Shown in pieces: positions 7,990 to 14,220 of a stretch of DNA of 20,791 bases. Position numbers and translations under genes: made by a program. This DNA comes from JAHDWY01 sp964632865 (GTDB lineage Bacteria > Hydrogenedentota > Hydrogenedentia > Hydrogenedentales > SLHB01): NCBI GenBank assembly GCA_964632865.1, contig CAZWDH010000104.1, positions 1-20,791 of the forward strand, in the 5' to 3' direction. Position 1 is the stretch's first letter; each line of letters opens with the position of its first letter. Under the pieces are notes generated by a model. It was not told the DNA's origin. It made no database searches and worked only from the letters and a program-made list of their open reading frames with translations.

Positions 7990-9630
7990 TTAGCCTCGGA
8001 AGTAGATGAGAACGCCGGTCACAACAATTAACAGGACAACCGTAAGACCCAGGTTCAGCCGTTTGCCTTTTGCCTCGAGTTCGATGCCCCCCATGGCGGC
8101 TTCTTTCTCGACCGTCTGGAACGTGAGGCCGCGCAGTTGTTCGTTGGGCACGGGCCGGGTCAACAAGCTGACGACGACCAGGATCCCGGTGCATACCGCA
8201 AAGAGCAAGAGGGCGAAATGGAGGAAATTGATGGTGGCGATGTAGAAGAGCAGGCCGTCGCCCAGGCGGCCCTTGTTCAGTTCGAGCACGAGTCGCCCCA
8301 TGCCCAAGACGAACCCGGACACCATGGCGGCCATAGCGCCTGCGCCGTTCACGCGTTTGAAGAAGATGCCGAAGAGGAAGACTGCCGCGATGGGCGGGGC
8401 GATGTAGGCCTGCACGCTTTGAAGATACTGGTAGAGCTGCCCGGAGATGTAGCTCATGAACGGAATCCACGCCAAGCCCAAAACAACCATGACAATGGTC
8501 GAGATTTGCCCGACCCACACCAGCCGTCGCTCGGACGCTTCCGGATGCAGCTTCTTGTAGATGTCCAGCGTGACCAGGGTCGAGCAGGAATTGAAGACGG
8601 AGGACAACGAACTCATCAGGGCGGCAAGTAATCCGCCGACGACCAGCCCCCGAATCCCCACCGGAAGCAGTGCGCCGACAAGCACCGGCAACGCGTGATC
8701 CGGCGCTTCAAGGGTGAGCTGGCCCGACTTGGCCAAGGCGTACGCGATGACGCCGGGGATGACGAAAATGAACAGCGGAAGTACCTTCAGGTAGCCGGCA
8801 AAGATAGCGCCGCGACGGGCTTGTTCCACGTTCGGCGCAGACAGGACGCGCTGGACGATGAACTGGTCGGTGCACCAATACCAGACGCCGAGGATCGGCG
8901 CACCGAAAACGATGCCGGTCCAGGGGAAGGACGGATCGGACATAGGTTTCCACAGACTGAAGAACTCCGGCCCCGCCGCCTGGTGCAGCGCGTTCCATCC
9001 GCCAATCTTGTCCAGTCCGATAACGGTGACCGCAATTCCCCCCGCGACGAGCACGAACATTTGAAACATGTCCGTATACAACACCGCGCGAAGACCGCCG
9101 AAGACCGTGTAGATGCCGGTCGCAAGCACGACAATCAGCGCTCCGGTCCAGAAATTGATTCCCATAAGCGACTCGAAGACGATGCCGCCCGCATAGATGG
9201 AAACCGAGATTTTGGTGAGCACGTAGCCGACGATGGAAACGAGCGCGAGATACCAGCGTGTCGCCGGCGAATAACGGCGTTCGAGGAATTCCGGCATGGT
9301 GTAGACGCCGCTCTTGATGTAGAAGGGCACAAACACCCACCCGAGCACGAGCAGGAGAAACGACGCGAGAATCTCGAACTGCCCCACCGCGACGCCGCTC
9401 GCCGCGCCCGTGCCCGCGAGGCCGACGAGATGTTCGGACCCGATGTTGGACGCGAATAACGAAGCGCCGATGACGAACCATCCCACGTGGCGTCCGGCGA
9501 GAAAGTAGTCGGCCGAGGTGTCTCGGGTGTGGTCCTTCCAGGTCGACCAGATGGCCACGCCGAAGACGGCGACAAAATAGGCCCCGATAACCACCCAATC
9601 CACCGCTACCAGCGATCCGCCCGATTCCAT
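7990..9630 (-). CDS. SGLT-like sodium/solute symporter (SSS family)
   Basis: The 546-residue membrane protein belongs to the solute:sodium symporter family and most resembles the SGLT (sodium/glucose or galactose) branch. It has SADYFLAGRHVGWFVIGASL, the SGLT-like FASNIGSEHLVGLAGTGAA, VFVPFYIKSGVYTMPEFLERRY, and YTVFGGLRAVLYTDMFQ. About 13-14 hydrophobic segments are visible, with a longer loop near residues 465-515. It should import a sugar or polyol with Na+ across the inner membrane. I chose the ATG at 9630 rather than an upstream in-frame ATG at 9720. AGGAG sits five bases before 9630, the first membrane segment follows at once, and the 30 extra residues are Cys/Arg/Gly-rich and unlike the family. 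It probably forms an operon with the glucosidase gene downstream. Confidence 0.9.
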   Translation of the reverse strand: MESGGSLVAVDWVVIGAYFVAVFGVAIWSTWKDHTRDTSADYFLAGRHVGWFVIGASLFASNIGSEHLVGLAGTGAASGVAVGQFEILASFLLLVLGWVFVPFYIKSGVYTMPEFLERRYSPATRWYLALVSIVGYVLTKISVSIYAGGIVFESLMGINFWTGALIVVLATGIYTVFGGLRAVLYTDMFQMFVLVAGGIAVTVIGLDKIGGWNALHQAAGPEFFSLWKPMSDPSFPWTGIVFGAPILGVWYWCTDQFIVQRVLSAPNVEQARRGAIFAGYLKVLPLFIFVIPGVIAYALAKSGQLTLEAPDHALPVLVGALLPVGIRGLVVGGLLAALMSSLSSVFNSCSTLVTLDIYKKLHPEASERRLVWVGQISTIVMVVLGLAWIPFMSYISGQLYQYLQSVQAYIAPPIAAVFLFGIFFKRVNGAGAMAAMVSGFVLGMGRLVLELNKGRLGDGLLFYIATINFLHFALLLFAVCTGILVVVSLLTRPVPNEQLRGLTFQTVEKEAAMGGIELEAKGKRLNLGLTVVLLIVVTGVLIYFRG

Positions 9631-9678
9631 GTTGGCTCCTCTCCGCCGTTTGCGCGCGTTGCATCCCCGCGAGCCACC

Positions 9679-9707
9679 ATCGTAGGCGGCGGGGCTGTAC
9701 GCTTCAA
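9679..9707 (-). promoter_or_regulatory. Promoter candidate for the symporter-glucosidase operon
   Basis: On the minus strand, TTGAAG (9707-9702), a 17-base spacer and TACGAT (9684-9679) fit a sigma70 promoter with four of six matches in each box. Transcription would start near 9672, giving a leader of about 41 nt to the ATG at 9630. This also supports the shorter start, because 9720 would lie upstream of the promoter. Confidence 0.45.
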
Positions 9708-9734
9708 GGCAACAATACATGGCGCGGATAAGTG

Positions 9735-9743
9735 TGCTAGACT
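9735..9743 (+). promoter_or_regulatory. Extended -10 promoter candidate for the lipoprotein-UDG operon
   Basis: TGCTAGACT is identical over nine bases to the extended -10 of the PilT-like gene's promoter, and the flanks also agree (GTG before, C then CGCG after, with one extra base between). No clear TTGACA lies at the right distance. The leader to the ATG at 9820 would be about 70 nt. Confidence 0.5.
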
Positions 9744-9819
9744 CGCGGTCTACCCAGCAGGGGTAACGGAAATCGGCAAAGCCGCGGCAGGCGGTCCTAA
9801 CGGATAGGAAGTCGACATC

Positions 9820-10785
9820 ATGAACAAGCGGTCGTTTGGTTGGTCACTCCTCGCTCTGGTCTGTGCCACGGTCCTTTTCAACGGATGCGGTGACCCGGAC
9901 AAAAACAAGCTGATCTTCAAGCCAGAGGTTAACGTCGCGCGGAACGTCAATGTATCCGATGCCATGACGATGAGCATGAACCTCATGGGCATGGAGATGA
10001 CGATCGGCAATACGAAGGACACGACCTACATCATGACGCCGACGGCCGTTGACGAAGCCGGCAATGTGACGCTGGACGTAACCTACGATCGCATTGATAC
10101 CGAAGTGACCGGACTGGACGGCCTGTTAGGCGGCGCGAACATGCCGAACGTACCCGGCCTGGAAGACCCCATGGGGGTGAAGGCCATGGAGAAGGCCTTG
10201 GAGGCCATGAAGGGCGAAACCTTCACCCTGCGTGTGAGCCGGTTCGGCGAAGTGCTTGGGGTAGAAGGCGCCGATTCCATCGCCGCGAAAGTGGCGGATG
10301 CCTACGATGCGCCCGCCCATATCCCGGGGGCGGACATGAAGGCGTCGTTGCGGCAAGGGCTGGGCGATTCCGGAACGGTGGAACTCATGAAGCAGATCTT
10401 CATGAAGGCGCCCGACCAGGCGTTGAACCCCGGCGATTCATGGCAGGAAACGATAACGCGCGACGATTTGGCTATCCCCACCAATATCACTTCGACCATT
10501 ACCGTGGGCGGGCGTGATGCCGGCATCCTCACGCTGAACAGCGTGGATCAGTACAGCTTTGACTTCACGAAAGGCCCTCTCGGAAAGGCAATGACATCCG
10601 GCAGCGCAAGCGCGACGCTCTCCGGCGAGGGCAGCGGCACCGCCGAATATGAGGAAGCGACGGGCTGGCCCCGGAAATTTGTGTCCACGGCCAAGGCATC
10701 GGGGAGCATGTCGCCCGCGGCGGGAATCAGTTTTCCCATGGAGATCTCCGCGAAAAGCGAGGTCGCATCGTACGCGAGCCCGTGA
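9820..10785 (+). CDS. Exported lipoprotein of unknown function (DUF6263-like)
   Basis: The 321-residue product has a lipoprotein signal peptide: basic MNKR, a hydrophobic core, and LFNGC with Cys23 as the lipidation site. The mature part is beta-rich, with repeated threonine-rich strands. It contains a Met-rich segment (DAMTMSMNLMGMEMTIGNT, about 47-65), then TLDVTYDRIDTEV and a GDSWQETI segment. The overall pattern resembles DUF6263-type proteins, which I recall only as secreted proteins of unknown function in Planctomycetes and Bacteroidetes. TAGGAA nine bases upstream supports the ATG. The stop TGA overlaps the GTG start of the next gene. No enzymatic motif is visible, and the assignment rests on pattern only. 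Confidence 0.75.
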   Translation: MNKRSFGWSLLALVCATVLFNGCGDPDKNKLIFKPEVNVARNVNVSDAMTMSMNLMGMEMTIGNTKDTTYIMTPTAVDEAGNVTLDVTYDRIDTEVTGLDGLLGGANMPNVPGLEDPMGVKAMEKALEAMKGETFTLRVSRFGEVLGVEGADSIAAKVADAYDAPAHIPGADMKASLRQGLGDSGTVELMKQIFMKAPDQALNPGDSWQETITRDDLAIPTNITSTITVGGRDAGILTLNSVDQYSFDFTKGPLGKAMTSGSASATLSGEGSGTAEYEEATGWPRKFVSTAKASGSMSPAAGISFPMEISAKSEVASYASP

Positions 10786-11402
10786 GCGGAAGTCCGCGCA
10801 AACGTGAAGAAACGCTTGAGTCCCTCCTGGCCGAGGTGCGAGCGTGCAGGATTTGTGAAGGCGTTCTGCCCTTAGGCCCGCGGCCTGTCCTGCGCGCCTC
10901 GGGTTCCGCGCGTATTCTCATCGTGGGACAGGCACCCGGCACGCGCGTGCATGAAACCGGCATCCCATGGAACGATCCCAGCGGCGACCGGCTGCGGTCC
11001 TGGATGGGCGTAGACCGCGAAACCTTCTACGACGAATCGCGCATTGCGATCATCCCGATGGGGTACTGCTACCCCGGCCGCAACCCGCGCGGCGGGGATT
11101 TGCCGCCTCGCCCGGAATGCACCCAGCACTGGTTGGATCGGCTGCTGGCACAGTTGCCGGAGATTCGATTGACCATCCTCGCGGGGCAGTACGCGCAACG
11201 CCATTACCTCGCAGACCGCAGGAAGAAGACGCTGACCGAAACCGTTCGCGCGTGGCAGGAGTATTTTCCTGAGTACCTGCCGACGCCGCACCCTTCGCCG
11301 CGAAACACCTATTGGTTGCAGCAGAATCCCTGGTTTGAGGAAGAGGCCGTACCCGCGTTGCGCAAGCGCGTGCATCAAGTCTTACGCTTTCGCGAAGAAT
11401 AG
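10782..11402 (+). CDS. Uracil-DNA glycosylase superfamily protein
   Basis: The 206-residue cytoplasmic protein belongs to the uracil-DNA glycosylase superfamily, which removes uracil or other damaged bases from DNA. The motif-1-like GQAPG (49-53) is followed by H-E-T-G-I-P-W-N-D-P-S-G-D-R-L-R-S-W-M-G, and the terminal motif is PHPSPRN. Cys22-x-x-Cys25, Cys96 and Cys113 are spaced like the four 4Fe-4S ligands of family 4/5 enzymes, so an iron-sulfur cluster is plausible. The start is GTG, inside the GTGA overlap with the upstream lipoprotein gene, implying translational coupling. No separate Shine-Dalgarno sequence stands out. Residues 80-200 match a conserved bacterial subgroup I know only by general annotation. 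Which base it excises is not known. The gene ends in TAG. Confidence 0.87.
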   Translation: MSGSPRKREETLESLLAEVRACRICEGVLPLGPRPVLRASGSARILIVGQAPGTRVHETGIPWNDPSGDRLRSWMGVDRETFYDESRIAIIPMGYCYPGRNPRGGDLPPRPECTQHWLDRLLAQLPEIRLTILAGQYAQRHYLADRRKKTLTETVRAWQEYFPEYLPTPHPSPRNTYWLQQNPWFEEEAVPALRKRVHQVLRFREE

Positions 11403-11485
11403 GGAGCACTTACGCTTTTGGCTTGTGTCGTCTACCCCGTTATCGGGGTGCGAAATGGGATCGTTTCCTCTTTCTTCTGGGACAC
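11403..11485. other. Convergent intergenic spacer with short direct repeats and a small hairpin
   Basis: This spacer separates two convergent genes. ACCCCG (11434-11439) and CGGGGT (11444-11449) form a 6-bp stem with a TTAT loop but no T-tract, so it is at best a weak bidirectional terminator. Two similar words, GGGAGCACTTACGCTTTT (11402-11419) and GGGACACTTACTCTTTC (11479-11495), each cover or adjoin one gene's stop codon. An exact 11-base repeat CTCTTTCTTCT occurs at 11468-11478 and 11489-11499. Confidence 0.5.
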
Positions 11486-12172
11486 TTACTCTTTCTTCTT
11501 CGCATCTGCCAGGTACGGGCGTAGCGCTTCGTTCCATTCGGCGTAGCCGTCTTTGTTGAGATGCAGCCCGTCTTGCATGAGCAAGTCGGCGCGTGGTTTG
11601 CCGTCTTCACCGAGAATCGTCTTGCCGAGGTCGACGTAGCTCAAGTTCTCGTTTTCCGAACAATAGTCCTCGATTAACCCGTTGGCCCTGTTCATCTCGT
11701 CCCAGAGGTTCCACCGCGCAATACTGGGTTTGATGGAGATGAACAGGATTCCGGTATCCGGCAAACCGGCCCGTACTTTACCCACAAAGGCTTTAAAATC
11801 CTCGAACACCTGCTCCGCAGACGTGCCCTTGGCGACGTCGTTGTCGCCCGCATAGAAAACGATGGTCGCCGGTTTGTAAGGAGTCACGATCCTCTCGACG
11901 AACTGGTTAACGTCGGCAATAGTCGAGCCCCCGAAGCCCCGGTTAATGGTCTCCAAATCGGGAAATGACTCCTCCAGATTCCAGAGCATAATGCTCGAAC
12001 TGCCCACGAACAGGATCGCGCCTTCCGGCGGCATGGCTTCCCGATCCCGTTCCTCAAAGTTCTTGATGGAAGACTCCCAACGGTTCGCTTCTTCGGCAAC
12101 GACCGGAAGTACGGCACAGCACAGGGCAAACCACGTTGCCAGGATCGTGAGTATAGGACGGGTGTTTCGCAT
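11486..12172 (-). CDS. Secreted SGNH/GDSL-family hydrolase
   Basis: The 228-residue protein has a signal peptide (about 1-26, ending VVA) and the SGNH hydrolase blocks. Block I is LFVGSSSIMLW with Ser59 the likely nucleophile, block II is NRGFGGS, block III is AGDNDVAKG, and block V is DGLHLNKDGY with Asp201 and His204. Relatives remove acetyl or other acyl groups from polysaccharides, or hydrolyse lipids and platelet-activating-factor-type esters. Beside a sulfatase and other secreted carbohydrate enzymes, a polysaccharide deacetylase role is the better inference but is unproven. AGGAG before the ATG supports the start. The protein ends in a basic KKKE tail close to the repeats in the convergent spacer. 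It is divergent from the sulfatase gene across a 0.6 kb spacer. Confidence 0.87.
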   Translation of the reverse strand: MRNTRPILTILATWFALCCAVLPVVAEEANRWESSIKNFEERDREAMPPEGAILFVGSSSIMLWNLEESFPDLETINRGFGGSTIADVNQFVERIVTPYKPATIVFYAGDNDVAKGTSAEQVFEDFKAFVGKVRAGLPDTGILFISIKPSIARWNLWDEMNRANGLIEDYCSENENLSYVDLGKTILGEDGKPRADLLMQDGLHLNKDGYAEWNEALRPYLADAKKKE

Positions 12173-12201
12173 AAGGCAGTCTCCTGATGATTTGGGGCTT
12201 C

Positions 12202-12230
12202 ATTGTAGGATCGCCGAGCGGCGGCGTCCA
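12202..12230 (-). promoter_or_regulatory. Promoter candidate for the SGNH hydrolase gene
   Basis: On the minus strand, TGGACG (12230-12225), a 17-base spacer and TACAAT (12207-12202, five of six consensus bases) predict a start near 12195 and a leader of about 23 nt. Confidence 0.5.
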
Positions 12231-12291
12231 GCGAAGGCCAATCGGGACCAACGCAGTGCGGGCGGTGATGAAGTGATCGCTAGCCTCGAAG

Positions 12292-12464
12292 CGGCCAAAC
12301 ATCGCGTGCATCATGGTCGACGACGTGCCTCTGGATCGGCCTGGTCTGACGGGGCATACAATTGCGAAATTACCAAACTTGAACCACGCCGGTGCGGGTT
12401 CACAGCATCGCCGCTGCATCCTCGTGCCGCCCGACACACTGCTGGCCCATCCCGAGGCTCACAT
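12292..12464 (+). pseudogene. Decayed N-terminal remnant of a second S1 sulfatase
   Basis: The frame starting at 12292 reads RPNIACIMVDD, then GLTGHTIAKLPNL, the hallmark N-terminus of S1 sulfatases. It aligns with RPNILFILVDD and LMGHPFAETPNL of the neighbouring intact-length sulfatase, with about 16 of 31 residues identical by eye. The frame is closed by TGA at 12274-12276 just upstream, and no signal peptide remains. After a frame change, the stretch from 12399 reads FTASPLHPRAARHTAG. This resembles the FTTTPLCSPSRAS...TG catalytic segment, but with the modifiable cysteine lost and residues missing. The second part is weaker than the first. Nothing of the C-terminal half is present. It is non-functional by every visible criterion. 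Confidence 0.7.
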
Positions 12465-12504
12465 AGTAGTTGGAGATTCCTTCAAACTTCGGAAGCGAAA
12501 TCTC

Positions 12505-12584
12505 GGATTGATGAGATACCGCGCGAGGTTGTAGGTATCGAAGTCCTGTTGTGTTGACGTACGTGACGTTTCATTGGCGCTCGC
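12505..12584 (-). pseudogene. 80-base fragment matching the C-terminal region of the multidomain exoprotein gene
   Basis: This stretch aligns without gaps to 14747-14826 inside the large minus-strand gene, with about 66 of 80 bases identical by eye. On the minus strand it still reads FDTYNLARYLINP, identical over 13 residues to that protein, and ANET before it. Both ends of the similarity are sharp. There is no start codon or open frame of useful length. It lies downstream of, and opposite to, the sulfatase remnant, the same arrangement as the existing pair to the right. Confidence 0.8.
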
Positions 12585-12610
12585 AGGACAGGAAGCCTTG
12601 AGGAAGAGTT

Positions 12611-12629
12611 GTGCGCCCACGCGGCGCAC
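12611..12629. other. Perfect 7-bp hairpin in the SGNH-sulfatase spacer
   Basis: GTGCGCC, a CACGC loop and GGCGCAC form a perfect stem-loop between the relic fragments and the sulfatase promoter. It is followed by AAAAAG on the plus strand and has no T-tract. Function is unknown. The remaining spacer bases (12173-12282 and 12630-12720) show nothing else beyond the promoters listed. Confidence 0.4.
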
Positions 12630-12720
12630 TAGCCAAAAAGAAACAAGGTCATACTCAACTGGCGGATCATTCTCTAAAGTCCCCCATTGGTTCGACGATT
12701 CGAGCCACTCCGGCGCGTCT

Positions 12721-12751
12721 TTGACAGTGGCATTCTATCGCTTAGCATAAT
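12721..12751 (+). promoter_or_regulatory. Promoter candidate for the sulfatase gene
   Basis: A perfect TTGACA (12721-12726) is followed by TAGCAT after 16 bases or CATAAT (12746-12751) after 19 bases. Neither spacing is ideal, but the -35 is exact and the A/T-rich -10 stands out. The position favours translation from the ATG at 12777 rather than from upstream in-frame ATGs at 12687 or 12750. Confidence 0.5.
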
Positions 12752-12776
12752 GACAAACCAATCCGAGGCACGCATC

Positions 12777-14213
12777 ATGTCTGGACTAATCGATCGCCGG
12801 GAGTTTTTCAAAACCGCGGGCGCGGGCGCGGCGGCGCTTACCCTGAGCAGAGCGGCGGCGGAAGAATCGCGTACCGCGGAGCGCCCGAACATCCTGTTTA
12901 TCCTTGTCGACGACATGCGCTGGGACCAACTTAGCCTGATGGGGCATCCCTTCGCAGAGACGCCAAATCTGGATCGCATTGGCCACGAAGGCGTCACCTT
13001 TGCCTACGCATTCACCACGACGCCGCTGTGTTCGCCGAGCCGGGCCAGTTTTCTTACCGGGCAATACCCGCACACCCACCGCATCATCAACAACGACCAT
13101 GTGGGTCTGTCGTTGATCAGCCACAAACTGGTGACGTTTCCCCAGCTGTTGCGCCGCGCCGGCTATGAAACCGGATTCATCGGCAAATGGCACATGGGAG
13201 ACGACGACACGCGCAGACCGGGATTCGACCACTGGATCAGCTTTCGCGGTCAAGGCTTGTTCATCGATCCCGTCGTAAACGTGAACGGCCAGCGGGATCA
13301 GTACACCGGGTACATCACGGACATGCTCAACGACTGGGCCGTGGAGTTCGTAAGGAAAGAGCGCGACAAGCCGTTTGCGCTGATACTGTCACACAAAGCA
13401 GTCCACCGCCCCTTCATCCCCGCGGATCGGCACAACGACCTCTAGGCCGACGCCGCGTACATTCCTCCTCCAAGTGCTGACGACGACCTCTCCGGCAAAC
13501 CGGCCCTGACGCGCGAGGTGCCACCGATCGACAAGCTACGCGTGCCCGATGCCATGCCGGAACCGACGGAACCCCGCTGGGGTCGCGGCGAGGATCGCGA
13601 CAGCATCTACCGCGATCACTTCCGCTGTCTGGCGTCTGTCGATGACGGTGTGGGCCGCTTGTTTGACGCGCTCGAAAAGACGGGGCAACTTGACGACACG
13701 CTGATCGTCTTTGCAAGCGACAACGGATTCTTGTTCGGCGAACACGGCGAGTTCTTCAACAAGCGCGTGGCGTACGAAGAGTCCTTGCGCATTCCCCTGC
13801 TCATGCGGTATCCACGATTGATCCCGCCCGGCAGCGTGCGCGACCAACTGGCGCTGAACATCGACCTCGCGCCCACGTTGTATGACCTCGTGGGCATCGA
13901 CCCCACGATTCCTATCCACGGGAAGTCCCTGTTGCCAGTGTTTCGTGATGCGGACTACCCGCTGCGGGAAGCGTTTCTCGCGGAGTACTACCTCGAAAAC
14001 GTCACGCCCCGCTACGCCGAATGGCAAGCCGTGCGCACCGAACGATGGAAGTATATCCACTATCCCGATCTTGAAAGCATGGACGAACTCTACGACCTCG
14101 AGTCGGATCCGTACGAGATAACGAACCTCGCCGTCGATCCCCAGTCGGCAGACCGCGTGGCAGCGCTTCGCGCGCGCCTCGACGCACTGCGGACCGAGAC
14201 CGGGGCCGACTGA
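12777..14213 (+). pseudogene. Tat-exported S1 sulfatase interrupted by one in-frame TAG
   Basis: Read through codon 223, this is a full-length 478-residue S1 (type I) sulfatase, which hydrolyses sulfate esters, here probably on a polysaccharide. A Tat signal (DRREFFKTAG, 6-15) leads to RPNILFILVDD with metal ligands Asp45-Asp46. Next come LCSPSRASFLTG with Cys85 as the formylglycine precursor, GKWHMG, and, after the stop, FASDNGFLFGEHG with further metal ligands and ERWKYIHYPD. GAGG eight bases upstream fixes the ATG at 12777. The frame halts at TAG (13443-13445) in DL-stop-ADA, where relatives commonly have Tyr. The same frame then continues without other damage to TGA at 14211. The C-terminal part has only a poorly placed GTG at 13518. 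A recent nonsense mutation or an assembly error is likeliest. The gene is convergent with the large exoprotein gene, 7 bases apart. Confidence 0.9.
13443..13445 (+). other. Premature amber codon inside the sulfatase frame
   Basis: The codons read GAC CTC TAG GCC GAC. A single base change from TAC or TAT would restore the expected tyrosine. TAG is used as the genuine stop of three other genes here (ends at 5249, 11402 and 18751), so genome-wide reassignment of TAG is not supported. Confidence 0.85.
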
Positions 14214-14220
14214 CTTTCCG

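Noticed and set aside
5864..7993. Two long plus-strand open frames opposite the glucosidase gene
   Set aside because: The glucosidase on the minus strand has clear motifs throughout; these frames are antisense shadows with no recognisable domain.
8708..9664. Minus-strand frame of about 318 residues overlapping the symporter in another frame
   Set aside because: It is Arg/His/Gly-rich without motifs, and it overlaps unambiguous symporter coding sequence.
9631..9720. Upstream in-frame ATG adding 30 residues to the symporter
   Set aside because: The added residues are Cys/Gly/Arg-rich, the ATG lies upstream of the best promoter, and a strong AGGAG fits the start at 9630.
12421..12510. Minus-strand peptide with an ISNYYVSLGMGQQ-like stretch ending in a stop
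   Set aside because: It overlaps the sulfatase remnant on the opposite strand, has no start or partner domain, and the sulfatase reading is far more diagnostic.
13443..13445. TAG reassigned to an amino acid throughout the genome
   Set aside because: Three confident genes in the window end naturally at TAG (5249, 11402, 18751), so a global reassignment is not supported; only local readthrough or mutation remains.
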